This document shows, one piece after another, positions 7,992 to 16,103 of a stretch of 39,410 nt of DNA. Below the pieces are notes generated by a model, which saw only the letters and a program-made list of their open reading frames with translations, was not told the DNA's origin and did no database searches. The position numbers were made by a program, and so were the translations under genes. This DNA is from an uncultured Chloroflexus sp. (GTDB lineage Bacteria > Chloroflexota > Chloroflexia > Chloroflexales > Chloroflexaceae). How positions within the stretch are numbered: position 1 is the first letter of the stretch; each line of letters starts with the position of its first letter. The stretch is from the NCBI RefSeq assembly GCF_937129525.1, contig NZ_CAKZNK010000062.1, forward strand, positions 1 through 39,410, read 5' to 3'.

Positions 7992-9290
7992 TCACAGCGC
8001 TATATCACGAGCGAGCACATCCTCTTCGGTTTCGCGACGCTGAATCAGCCGAGCCTGCCCATTCCCCACTAACACCAGCGCCGGTCGGGGCACGAGATTG
8101 TAGTTGCTGGCCATACTGAGGGTGTACGCGCCGGCGGTCGCCACTGCCAGCACATCGCCAGGTTGGGCTGACGGCAAGGCAACCTCGCGCAAGAGCACAT
8201 CTCCCGACTCGCAGTATCGTCCGCCGACGCTAACAACCACGTCGGCAAGCGTGTCGGCGCAATGCGCCAGCACTGCCGTGTAACGCGCTCCATACAGCGC
8301 AGGTCGAATATTGTCGGCCATACCGCCATCGATATGGAGCCATTGCGCCCCCTTCCGCGCCACAATCCGGTAGAGGGCCACACCAGCCTGGGCCACTATC
8401 GAGCGCCCCGGCTCCACGGTCAGGCGTGGCAGCGGGAGATCGTAACGCGCGCAGGCGGACTGCATAGCTGCGCCCACCACCCGGGCATAATGGTAAATAT
8501 CGGTTGCCGGCTGATCAGCAGTGTAAGGCACACCCAAACCGCCACCAGGACTCAACTCAAGCGGCGTAATGCCAAAGCGATCGCGCAATCGCGCAGCCTG
8601 CGCAGCCAGGATCTCAACGGTAGCCACCACCTGATCGAGCGCAAATAATTGCGAGCCGATATGGGCGTGCAACCCCAGCCAGCGCAACCCCGGCGTGGCA
8701 AGCGTTTGAGCCACCGCCTCATCTAGCGCCGACAGCGACAGGCCAAATTTCGCCGCTGCGCCACCGGTTGCAATGTGGGCGTGAGTATCGGCTTCGATTG
8801 CCGGCGCAATCCGCAACAAGACACCCTGCGGCACCGACAAAAGTCCGCTCAGAGCGCGTAACCGGGCCAGCTCATCAAGGTTATCAACCACAACTGCGCC
8901 CACCTGCCATGCCACTGCCCGCTCCAGTTCGGCATCAGTTTTGGCGTTGCCGTGCAAATGAACCTGCGCCATCGGCACACCAGCGCAGCGGGCAACCTGC
9001 AGCTCGGTTGCCGATACCACATCGAGACCCAATCCCTCTTGAGCCACGATTTGCGCCAGCGCCGTATTCAACAGCGCCTTGCCGGCGTAATGCACCTGCG
9101 TTGGGCCGGGGTAGGCAGCGGCAAATGCCTGCCGATAGGCGCGCATCGCGCTACGCAGCGTTGTCTCGTCGAGCAGGTAGAGCGGTGTTCCGAAACGTTC
9201 GGCCAATTCGATGACATCACACCCACCAACAAACAGGCGACCGGCCTGCACCGTCGCCGTTACCGGCCAGATATGGGGCGCAAGGCTCAT
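7992..9290 (-). CDS. lysA: diaminopimelate decarboxylase
   Basis: PLP enzyme converting meso-diaminopimelate to L-lysine plus CO2, the last lysine step, in the cytoplasm. The alanine-racemase-like fold-III barrel has the PLP lysine K71 in VHYAGKALLNT, HAHIGSQ near 208-214, the glycine-rich phosphate loop ELSPGGGLGVPYT (245-257) and EPGRSIVAQAG (293-303). The C-terminal beta domain has the family signature CESGDVL with C360, which comes from the partner subunit in the active-site dimer, and AGAYTLSMASNYNLVPRP. The length of 432 is normal. Its ATG at 9290 overlaps the stop of the upstream HD-domain gene (ATGA), so the two are translationally coupled. Confidence 0.93.
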   Translation of the reverse strand: MSLAPHIWPVTATVQAGRLFVGGCDVIELAERFGTPLYLLDETTLRSAMRAYRQAFAAAYPGPTQVHYAGKALLNTALAQIVAQEGLGLDVVSATELQVARCAGVPMAQVHLHGNAKTDAELERAVAWQVGAVVVDNLDELARLRALSGLLSVPQGVLLRIAPAIEADTHAHIATGGAAAKFGLSLSALDEAVAQTLATPGLRWLGLHAHIGSQLFALDQVVATVEILAAQAARLRDRFGITPLELSPGGGLGVPYTADQPATDIYHYARVVGAAMQSACARYDLPLPRLTVEPGRSIVAQAGVALYRIVARKGAQWLHIDGGMADNIRPALYGARYTAVLAHCADTLADVVVSVGGRYCESGDVLLREVALPSAQPGDVLAVATAGAYTLSMASNYNLVPRPALVLVGNGQARLIQRRETEEDVLARDIAL

Positions 9291-9925
9291 GCGTTGATCC
9301 CTGCCAGACCGAGGCGCGGAGCCGCCGCGCGCAGCGCAGCAATCACCTCGCCGATCAACGCATCAAGATCCATCCCGATCACTTCAGCCCCGTGGACAAT
9401 CCCTTCACGACTGACCTTTGCAGCGAAGGCCTTATCCTTCATCTTTTTGCGCACCGACGAGACCTCAACGCTATGAATGCTCTTATCGGGACGCACCAGC
9501 GCAACCGCAGTGACAAATCCACTCAACTCATCAACCGCGTAAAGAGTGCGCTCCAGCGGCGATTCGGGCAAAATTCCGCTGTAGTCGGCGTGACTGAGGA
9601 TAGCGCGCAAGATTTCTGGAGACCATCCCTGCGCGCGGAGATAGGCCACACCGTAGAAGGGGTGACCGGGCAGTTCAGCGGGCACCTCATCACCGCGAAG
9701 CAGTGCTTCAGCGATTGCCGTTGTCGCCGGCCCTGCTTCAGGCATGTGCGGATAGCGTTCAAAATCGAGGTCGTGCAACAGACCGACCGCCGTCCACAGA
9801 TCGACATCGGCGTCCTGCTTGACAGCAAAATGGGTCATACACGCCGCCACAGCTTCACAATGTTTCCGCAAACTGTCTGTGGTTATCCATTCGTGCATGA
9901 TCTGACGGGCTGTATTGGTGAGCAT
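9287..9925 (-). CDS. HD-domain metal-dependent phosphohydrolase
   Basis: Predicted cytoplasmic HD-superfamily phosphohydrolase of unknown substrate, belonging to a widespread small uncharacterised HD family with the motif LLHDLDFERYP. Metal ligands: H22 (LRKHCEAVA), H51-D52 (GLLHDLDFE), H112 (ILSHADYSG) and an Asp near 131 in YAVDELSGF. The 212-residue length is normal. AAAGGAG with a 5-base spacer precedes the ATG at 9925. It is the first gene of a unit and its TGA overlaps the lysA ATG, hinting at a housekeeping nucleotide or metabolite clean-up role expressed together with lysine synthesis; this link is inference only. Confidence 0.8.
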   Translation of the reverse strand: MLTNTARQIMHEWITTDSLRKHCEAVAACMTHFAVKQDADVDLWTAVGLLHDLDFERYPHMPEAGPATTAIAEALLRGDEVPAELPGHPFYGVAYLRAQGWSPEILRAILSHADYSGILPESPLERTLYAVDELSGFVTAVALVRPDKSIHSVEVSSVRKKMKDKAFAAKVSREGIVHGAEVIGMDLDALIGEVIAALRAAAPRLGLAGINA

Positions 9926-9984
9926 CGCAGCTCCTTTGGAATAGTTATTGGGGAAGGATATGTGCTAATGCATATGATACCACG

Positions 9985-9990
9985 ATTATA
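9985..9990 (-). promoter_or_regulatory. -10 box TATAAT for HD-lysA unit
   Basis: A perfect TATAAT on the minus strand lies about 60 bases before the HD gene start. The best -35 at a 16-base spacer is TCGATT (10012-10007), only a weak match. Confidence 0.45.
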
Positions 9991-10041
9991 ACGAAAGCTC
10001 ATAAAGCAATCGACAGCTTTGATTAGCCACGAGCAACAAAC

Positions 10042-10081
10042 ATGGGAAAGGGGTATGCCATGAGGCACGACCCTTTCCCAT
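10042..10081 (-). terminator. hairpin downstream of copA
   Basis: ATGGGAAAGGG (10042-10052) pairs with CCCTTTCCCAT (10071-10081), 11 bp, with a small inner TGCC/GGCA stem. On the minus strand it lies 70 bases after the copA stop and is followed by the T-rich run GTTTGTTGCT. Likely terminator of the csoR-copZ-copA operon. Confidence 0.6.
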
Positions 10082-10150
10082 CATTGCGATACACGCCCGT
10101 TTCACCTTACTGCACTGACCACAAGACCGCAGACACGCCAACAAGAGGAT

Positions 10151-12703
10151 TTACCCCAGGCGCACTCGTCGCAAACGGAGTGAATTGCTCACCACAAACA
10201 CCGACGAGAAGGCCATAGCTGCTGCGGCCAGCACCGGACTCAACTGCCAGCCGGTCAGGGGATAGAAGAGGCCAGCCGCCACCGGAATGAGCGTGACGTT
10301 ATAGGCAAATGCCCAGAACAGATTCCAGCGAATCGTTCGCACTGTCGCTCGACTCAATGCAATCGCCTGCGGCACACCCATCGGATCACTGCGCATGAGT
10401 GTAATATCGGCGGTTTCCATCGCCACATCAGTGCCGCTCCCCATCGCGATTCCGACATCAGCCTGAGCCAGCGCCGGCGCGTCATTGATGCCATCCCCCA
10501 CCATAGCCACATGCCGCGTCTGGCGACCGGCTTCTCCCTGCTGTAAACGGGCCACAATCGCCGCCTTCTGGTCAGGTTTGACCTCGGCATAGACGGCCTG
10601 TGCCTGAATCCCGACCGCTGCCGCAATGGCCTCTGCCGTGCGCCGGTTATCTCCGGTGAGCAGCGCCACTTCTAGCCCGGCGCGGCGCAACGCAGCTACG
10701 GCCTCGGCAGCGGTTGGCTTAACCGTATCGGCCAGGGCAATGACTCCGGCCACTTCACCATCAACGGCGACAACGATCGCGGTCTTACCCTGAGCCTGAA
10801 GCCGGGCAACTGTTGCCGACACTCCGGCGACATCCACAGCTCGCTCGGCCAGCCAGCCCGGTGTACCTATTAAGATGGTTTGGCCAGCGACCTCAGCTTC
10901 GACACCGGAGCCACTGACCGCCTGAAACCGGGTCGGGCGCTCAATCGGCAACCCACGAGCCTGTGCTGCCTGCACAATTGCCACTCCCAGCGGGTGCTCA
11001 CTGCGACTCTCGGCAGCGGCAGCAAGCCTGAGCAGGGCCAGATCGGCTGGTAGGCCAGATGTATCGGCCTGAGCCAATACCGGTTGCGCCACTGCAACCA
11101 TATCGGTCACCGCTGGTCGCCCCCCGGTCAACGTACCAGTCTTATCAAACACCACGGCCTGCAACGTTGCTGCTCGCTCTAACGCTTCGGCATTGCGGAT
11201 CAGGATGCCATGCGCCGCGCCGGTACCCGTTCCCACCATAATCGCCGTCGGCGTCGCCAGGCCAAGCGCACACGGGCAGGCAATCACCAGCACTGCTACG
11301 GCAAAGATCAATGCCTGTGTCAAACCGACGCCGGCCCACAACCAGGCCAGAAAGGTGACCAGCGCAATCACGATCACAATCGGAACAAATACTGCTGATA
11401 CCCGATCGACCAGCGCCTGCACCGGCGCCTTTGACCCCTGCGCCTCTTGTACCAGACGCGCGATTTGCGCCAGCGCCGAGTCTTTGCCGATCCTGGTTGC
11501 TCGCATCTGGAAGCTGCCGCTGCGGTTGATCGTAGCCCCAAACACAGGATCGCCAGGCTGTTTTTCAACCGGTAGACTCTCGCCAGTGAGCATACTCTCA
11601 TCGACGGTCGACTCACCTGTTACGATCACGCCATCGACTGGGATCTTCTCGCCGGGACGCACAATCACCATCTCACCGACCCGCACCTCAGCGATCGGCA
11701 CATCGACTTCCTGGCCAGAGCGAATCACGCGCGCGGTCTTTGGTTGCAAGCCGATCAGGGCTTTGATAGCGGCGCTAGTCTGACTCTTTGCCCGCGTCTC
11801 CAGGTACTTACCCAACAGGATCAAGGTAATAATGAGCGCGGCTGTCTCAAAATAGACATGACCAGGAGCGCCGCTCAGCATGATTGCCAGACTGTAGAAA
11901 TAGGCCGCCGAGGAACCGAGCGCAATCAGGGTATCCATCGTTGCCGTGCGCAGCTTGAGCGCGCGCCAGGCATAGCGGTAAAAATCGCGTCCTGAGTAGA
12001 ACTGTACCGGCGTTGCCAGGGCCAGAAAGAGCCAGTTGAGCAGATCATCACGCGCGGCGACCATTGTCATCACTTCAGCCATTGTTGCGCCGGCCATCGT
12101 CGCCATCATTGCTGCGCCTTCACCGATTAACCACGGTGCGATCAAACCAAAATCACGCGCCATCGAGAGCGCAAATAGCGGCAATCCAAAGATGACGCCA
12201 ACCAGCAACCGCCGTCGTCGAATTGCCATATCTTGCGCGCGTGCCCGCGCCTCAACGTCTTCGGTTTCAGCTTCCTGTGCGGTTGGGAGAATGACCCCGT
12301 AACCGGCTTGCTCAACTGCTTTGGCCAGACCGGCCAGATCGACCATACCAGGCACATAGCGCACCAACGCCTGTTCACTGGCCAGATTGACCTCGGCACT
12401 CAACACGCCCGGCGTCTTGCGCAACGCCTTCTCGACCCGCGCCGAACAACTCGCGCAGGTCATGCCGGTAATAGCCAGCGTGATTTCATCGGTAACCACA
12501 CCATAACCAGCCCGCTCGATTGCAGCCTGCAATGCCATTGGCTGCGTTTGCGCCGGATCAAAACGAACCAGCGCCTGTTCACTGGCCAGATTGACCTCGG
12601 CGCTCAGCACGCCCGGCGTCTTGCGCAACGCCTTCTCAACCCGCGTCGAACAACTCGCGCAGGTCATGCCGGTTACCGGTAGAATGAGTTCACGCTCGGC
12701 CAT
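10151..12703 (-). CDS. copA: Cu(I)-exporting P1B-type ATPase
   Basis: Inner-membrane P-type ATPase pumping Cu(I) out of the cytoplasm. Counting from the ATG at 12703 (850 residues): two N-terminal HMA domains with GMTCASC (Cys 15/18 and 83/86); TM helices from about 165; the A-domain TGES at 362-365 and again at 373-376; the membrane copper site CPC at 476-478; phosphorylated D520 in DKTGTLTGG; the ATP-binding SEHPLG; and [10 protein letters not shown] in the hinge. All catalytic parts are intact. The two HMA domains are nearly identical over about 35 residues, indicating a recent internal duplication. The loop between TM1 and TM2 (about 195-216) is Met-rich and may be an exit-side copper site. 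GAGGTGA precedes the ATG; an in-frame GTG at 12712 is part of that ribosome site. Confidence 0.95.
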   Translation of the reverse strand: MAERELILPVTGMTCASCSTRVEKALRKTPGVLSAEVNLASEQALVRFDPAQTQPMALQAAIERAGYGVVTDEITLAITGMTCASCSARVEKALRKTPGVLSAEVNLASEQALVRYVPGMVDLAGLAKAVEQAGYGVILPTAQEAETEDVEARARAQDMAIRRRRLLVGVIFGLPLFALSMARDFGLIAPWLIGEGAAMMATMAGATMAEVMTMVAARDDLLNWLFLALATPVQFYSGRDFYRYAWRALKLRTATMDTLIALGSSAAYFYSLAIMLSGAPGHVYFETAALIITLILLGKYLETRAKSQTSAAIKALIGLQPKTARVIRSGQEVDVPIAEVRVGEMVIVRPGEKIPVDGVIVTGESTVDESMLTGESLPVEKQPGDPVFGATINRSGSFQMRATRIGKDSALAQIARLVQEAQGSKAPVQALVDRVSAVFVPIVIVIALVTFLAWLWAGVGLTQALIFAVAVLVIACPCALGLATPTAIMVGTGTGAAHGILIRNAEALERAATLQAVVFDKTGTLTGGRPAVTDMVAVAQPVLAQADTSGLPADLALLRLAAAAESRSEHPLGVAIVQAAQARGLPIERPTRFQAVSGSGVEAEVAGQTILIGTPGWLAERAVDVAGVSATVARLQAQGKTAIVVAVDGEVAGVIALADTVKPTAAEAVAALRRAGLEVALLTGDNRRTAEAIAAAVGIQAQAVYAEVKPDQKAAIVARLQQGEAGRQTRHVAMVGDGINDAPALAQADVGIAMGSGTDVAMETADITLMRSDPMGVPQAIALSRATVRTIRWNLFWAFAYNVTLIPVAAGLFYPLTGWQLSPVLAAAAMAFSSVFVVSNSLRLRRVRLG

Positions 12704-12733
12704 GATGTTCACCTCGATTCACTCAATATTCAT

Positions 12734-12765
12734 CGGTCGGGCCAGCGAATCAGGCGACCCGACCG
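12734..12765 (-). other. 8-bp hairpin between copZ and copA
   Basis: CGGTCGGG (12734-12741) pairs with CCCGACCG (12758-12765), loop 16. No T-run follows on the minus strand, so read-through into copA is expected; it may set the copZ to copA message ratio. Confidence 0.4.
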
Positions 12766-12778
12766 TATACCGACACAG

Positions 12779-13003
12779 TTAACAGGCAATGCCGAGCGGC
12801 GTCACATCATCGTAGCCGGCCTCTTTGATTGCCATCACAATGTCAGTAATGTCTACATCATCGTCGTGAACAACGGTGACAATCTTGCTGTTCAAATCGA
12901 CCTCGACCTGCGATACGCCGGTCAGTGCTCCGACCTCTTTGCGCACAGCATGGACACAGTGCTGGCACGATACACCCGGCACCCGAAATTGCTCAGTTAC
13001 CAT
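12779..13003 (-). CDS. copZ: CopZ-like heavy-metal-associated copper chaperone
   Basis: A single 74-residue HMA domain: cytoplasmic Cu(I) carrier that hands copper to CopA and CsoR. The metal motif is GVSCQHC near residues 10-16 (M/V-x-C-x-x-C type), with a ferredoxin-like beta-alpha-beta-beta-alpha-beta pattern ending in AIKEAGYDDV. It lies 17 bases after csoR and 75 bases before copA on the same strand, the classic csoR-copZ-copA order. A terminal Cys (GIAC) is a small oddity. The QH between the cysteines differs from the AS pair in both CopA HMA domains. Confidence 0.9.
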   Translation of the reverse strand: MVTEQFRVPGVSCQHCVHAVRKEVGALTGVSQVEVDLNSKIVTVVHDDDVDITDIVMAIKEAGYDDVTPLGIAC

Positions 13004-13020
13004 TCGATGACCTCCGTAGG

Positions 13021-13296
13021 CTAACGATGGACACTCTCGAACACCTGTAACAACTCATTCAACACCCGCTCGCGCTCGCCAATATCCTCGCTACGGATTG
13101 CCGTTGTCACGCAACTGCGCAAATGTCCGGCCAGAATGACGGCGTCGAGCCTGGCCAGCGCCTGCTGGATCGCGCGCGTCTGATTCAGCAGATCGATGCA
13201 GTAGGCATCTTCCTCAACCATCCGCTGCACACCGCGAATATGACCCTCTATCGTCTTGAGGCGATTGAGAACCTGCTGCTTGTGCTCGTGATCCAT
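13021..13296 (-). CDS. csoR: CsoR-family copper-sensing repressor
   Basis: Cytoplasmic Cu(I)-responsive repressor of the CsoR/RcnR family (DUF156), which leaves DNA when copper binds. From the ATG at 13296 (AAGGAGT ribosome site) it is 91 residues and all helical. The Cu(I) ligands C33 (AYCIDLL), H58 and C62 (GHLRSC) show the diagnostic C-x24-H-x3-C spacing. N-terminal basic residues (RLKTIEGHIRGVQRMV) form the DNA-binding face. It is the first gene of the csoR-copZ-copA operon and is probably autoregulated through the palindrome at 13317-13341. A longer open frame to 13359 would run through that operator and is rejected. Confidence 0.93.
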   Translation of the reverse strand: MDHEHKQQVLNRLKTIEGHIRGVQRMVEEDAYCIDLLNQTRAIQQALARLDAVILAGHLRSCVTTAIRSEDIGERERVLNELLQVFESVHR

Positions 13297-13316
13297 CGGC
13301 TTACTCCTTCCAGTGA

Positions 13317-13341
13317 TACCCCCTCCCCCAGGGGAGGGGTA
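13317..13341 (-). promoter_or_regulatory. probable CsoR operator (G/C-rich palindrome)
   Basis: TACCCCCTCCCCCAGGGG followed by AGGGGTA forms a near-perfect inverted repeat with TAC...GTA ends and C-tract/G-tract arms, the form of known CsoR boxes. It lies between the csoR start and its -10 box, so a bound repressor would block RNA polymerase leaving the promoter. Confidence 0.7.
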
Positions 13342-13349
13342 ACACAGAG

Positions 13350-13379
13350 AGTATAGCACACTTCACTGGCAGATTTCAA
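13350..13379 (-). promoter_or_regulatory. csoR operon promoter
   Basis: On the minus strand TTGAAA (13379-13374) is followed after 18 bases by TATACT (13355-13350). The start of transcription would fall near 13343, just upstream of the palindrome. Confidence 0.65.
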
Positions 13380-13429
13380 GTCGCGGGGCGGCGAGTGCCT
13401 GTTGTAAGTGGTTTAGTATGGCTTAGAGT

Positions 13430-14254
13430 TTACGAATTGTTCCGCAACACCGATCGCAGCCGGGCCACCAATCGATGGAAGCGTTCATCGTCACGCCATT
13501 CTGCCCGACGTGGACGAGGCAGATCGATAGGTAGTTCGGCTAACACCTGCGCTGGTCGTCGGCTCAACACCACCACCCGGTCGGCCAGCAAAACGGCCTC
13601 AGCCAGATTATGCGTGACCAGTAAGACTGCCGGCGATGGGGTAATCGCAGCCAGTAGATCGAGCAACTCACCCTGTAATTGTTCGCGGGTTAGCTCATCG
13701 AGAGCGCTGAACGGTTCGTCGAGCAGCAAAACCGGCGGCGCCAGCGCCAGTGCCCGCGCCAGCGCCACCCGCTGTTGCATGCCACCCGATAACTGCCGCG
13801 GCAACCGATGCGCGGCATCGCTCAAGCCTACTCGCGCCAACAATTCGGCTACTCGCGCAGCTCTTGCCGTCGTTGGCCAGCCTGCCAGTTCCAGCGGTAG
13901 CGCAATGTTGGCCGCAGCGTCGCGCCATTCGAGCAGCGCGGCGGCCTGAAATGCGATTCCGAAACGATGTTCGCGCCGCGCTTGCGCCGGTGGCAACCCA
14001 AAGAGTGTGATCTGGCCGGTGTCAGGTTGCTCTAGCCCGGCGATGATGCGCAACAGCGTGCTCTTGCCACACCCGCTCGGACCGACCAGTGCCACAACTT
14101 CGCCGGCGGCGACAGTCAGATCGATTCCGGCCAGCGCCTGCACCTCACCGGCGCGCGTCTGATAGGATTTTGTCACGCTGCGCGCGTCGATTGCGCACTG
14201 TGTTAAGGGAGTGTGTGATTGAACAGCACTCGTCTCGTCAATAGAAATAGCCAT
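13430..14254 (-). CDS. ABC transporter ATP-binding protein, SsuB/TauB type
   Basis: ATPase subunit of an importer of the nitrate/sulfonate/taurine/pyrimidine-precursor family. Walker A GPSGCGKST (about 58-66), signature LSGGMQQRVALARAL, Walker B VLLLDEPFSALD and switch THNLAEAV are all intact; the long N-terminal lead of about 20 residues is probably disordered. The partner permease and binding protein are absent from the window: upstream is an aldehyde dehydrogenase, downstream the copper operon. The ATPase is therefore an orphan here, working with a permease encoded elsewhere, or the remains of a broken-up operon. Substrate cannot be named from sequence alone. Confidence 0.85.
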   Translation of the reverse strand: MAISIDETSAVQSHTPLTQCAIDARSVTKSYQTRAGEVQALAGIDLTVAAGEVVALVGPSGCGKSTLLRIIAGLEQPDTGQITLFGLPPAQARREHRFGIAFQAAALLEWRDAAANIALPLELAGWPTTARAARVAELLARVGLSDAAHRLPRQLSGGMQQRVALARALALAPPVLLLDEPFSALDELTREQLQGELLDLLAAITPSPAVLLVTHNLAEAVLLADRVVVLSRRPAQVLAELPIDLPRPRRAEWRDDERFHRLVARLRSVLRNNS

Positions 14255-14405
14255 GCCCTCAGTCTTGTCGTGTCTTGACCGGTCAACGCATTGCTGACAG
14301 GTCGGATTCCGCTAAAAACAACCCCGTCGTGTCAGACCTTATCAACACAAGATGGGCTGCTACCTTATGCTGCGCGCTACCCACATTGCGCAAGCCAGGC
14401 CCTGT

Positions 14406-15950
14406 TTACCGCTGCTCGGGCAACAGCGTATAGTCAGGGAAATTGCCGTACAATCGTTCGCCTGGCGCGCCCACTGTCACCGATTCGACCAGATACTTAC
14501 CGCCGACAAAGCAACCTTTCCAGGAAGCGCCCATGCCACCAAACACCTCTTCGCGATCGCCACGCGAACGCATCTTGTTGATACCAACCTTGAATGCGCG
14601 CAACTCGCCAGCGATCATGCGTCCCAATTTTGGATCGTCGGTGGCAATTGATGAGACAAGATTACCATTCGATATGTTCATCTCGCTGATCAGCTCATCG
14701 ACGCTATCGACAATCACGATTGTATCCACCGGCCCAAACGGTTCGTTGTGATGCAACCGGCAGTTCCGCGGCACATTCAGCAACGCAATCGGCGCCATGT
14801 AAGCGGAAATATCTTGATCGGGCAGGAACAGCTCCGGATTCAGCTCGCCTTCGTACAGACAGACGGCTCCTGCGCCCAGTGCTTCACTGTAAAGCACGCG
14901 CAACTCTTCCACCTTTTTGGCATTGATCAACGGGCCAAAATCGAGTTTGGGCAGCGGATCGCCGGGCCGATCAACCAGCACCGGATTACCGATCTGCAAA
15001 CTCTTCAGCACCGGTAGATACATATCGAGGAATTTCGGGAAGAGCCGCCGCTGGACAACGTACCGAATGTATGCCGTACAACGCTGTTTGCCGTAGGCAA
15101 AACCTTTCTTGATCTGTTGTGCCAGATTGTTCCAATCCGAAAAATCCCAGATACCGTAGCAGTTCACTCCTTCCATCTCAAGCATGTAGCGCTTGTTGCG
15201 GTCGTAGAGCGAGGCGGCGATGTCGCGCCCGTTGGTCTTGCCGCCGACGAAGGCCAGGCAGGCAATATCGGCATTGCGCACCAGCGCATCGCTCAACGCG
15301 CCGCCAGAACCGCTGACCAGCGAAACCGGCAATCCCGCGCGGCGGGCAATGGCAAAGCCAAGTGTCAGCGCAAACAAACCGCCATCTGAAGGAGTCTTCG
15401 CGATCACCGCATTGCCGGCCAGCGTCTGCACCAGTACTGCATGCATCAACACCGAGTAGGGGTAGTTCCACGAGGCGATGTTAGAGATGAGACCGAGTGG
15501 ACGGCGCCCGTTCATCATCCACTCAATCTGATCGAGATACCACTCTACGCCGCTAATGCAGCGATCGACATCGTCGCAGGCGAGCTGATATGGTTTACCA
15601 ATTTCCCACATGAGCAAGTAAGCAATTAGATCACGATGCTGGCGCAAACCGGTCAACGCTTCACTCACCCGTTGACGACGCTCGTCAAGATCGGTCACCG
15701 ACCAGGCTTCATGCTCGCGCGCAGCAAAGCGCACCGCCCGCTTCGCCGTCTCGAGATCGATCATCGGCATTCGGCCCAGTTCACTGCCATCAACTGCCGT
15801 GCTATAGTGTTTGCCATGCCCTGGCCAGCCCCAGGTTCCTTCAATCAGATTGAGCACATGACCCTCTGAGTTGAAGGCTTCCGGGACTGCGGCCCGCAAC
15901 TGGCTCATCAAATGAGACCACTCGCACGTTGGCGCAATTATCTTGCTCAT
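14406..15950 (-). CDS. NAD(P)-dependent aldehyde dehydrogenase family protein
   Basis: Oxidises an aldehyde to the acid using NAD(P)+; substrate unknown. From the ATG at 15950 (GAGGAG ribosome site) it has 514 residues. Key residues are present: N162 in ASWNYPY (oxyanion), E260 in YMLEMEGVN (general base), catalytic C291 in AYGKQRCTAY, the Rossmann segment FVGGKTNGRDIA (234-245) and HNEPFGPV near the C-terminal half. The motifs deviate from common ALDHs (GKQRC instead of GQ-x-C, FVGGKTNG instead of FTGS), so this is a divergent branch. It has its own promoter region with a palindromic operator. An in-frame start at 16016 lacks a ribosome site and lies upstream of the -10 box. Confidence 0.85.
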   Translation of the reverse strand: MSKIIAPTCEWSHLMSQLRAAVPEAFNSEGHVLNLIEGTWGWPGHGKHYSTAVDGSELGRMPMIDLETAKRAVRFAAREHEAWSVTDLDERRQRVSEALTGLRQHRDLIAYLLMWEIGKPYQLACDDVDRCISGVEWYLDQIEWMMNGRRPLGLISNIASWNYPYSVLMHAVLVQTLAGNAVIAKTPSDGGLFALTLGFAIARRAGLPVSLVSGSGGALSDALVRNADIACLAFVGGKTNGRDIAASLYDRNKRYMLEMEGVNCYGIWDFSDWNNLAQQIKKGFAYGKQRCTAYIRYVVQRRLFPKFLDMYLPVLKSLQIGNPVLVDRPGDPLPKLDFGPLINAKKVEELRVLYSEALGAGAVCLYEGELNPELFLPDQDISAYMAPIALLNVPRNCRLHHNEPFGPVDTIVIVDSVDELISEMNISNGNLVSSIATDDPKLGRMIAGELRAFKVGINKMRSRGDREEVFGGMGASWKGCFVGGKYLVESVTVGAPGERLYGNFPDYTLLPEQR

Positions 15951-15967
15951 GCTGCTCCTCTTCCGTG

Positions 15968-15997
15968 ACTGTGATATTTCACACAAATCACAGTATA
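15968..15997 (-). promoter_or_regulatory. palindromic operator over -10 box of the ALDH gene
   Basis: ACTGTGAT (15968-15975) and ATCACAGT (15987-15994) form a perfect 8-bp inverted repeat with an 11-base spacer. It overlaps a minus-strand TATACT (15997-15992), 42 bases before the gene start. The TGTGAT arms recall CRP/FNR-type half-sites but the spacing is wider than a CRP site. Confidence 0.5.
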
Positions 15998-16103
15998 ACA
16001 CGCATCTTTCGATCACTATCGATCGCGCAATCGTATTCGGTCAACTACTTGCACACAATGCTACACTATAAAGCAACTCTCACTCTGTGACGGAGCGTGC
16101 CCT

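Noticed and set aside
14255-14405. Possible TPP or other riboswitch upstream of the orphan ABC ATPase, given its similarity to thiamine-precursor transporters
   Set aside because: The conserved CUGAGA / riboswitch core could not be found; only a weak 6-bp CTGACA/TGTCAG repeat is present.
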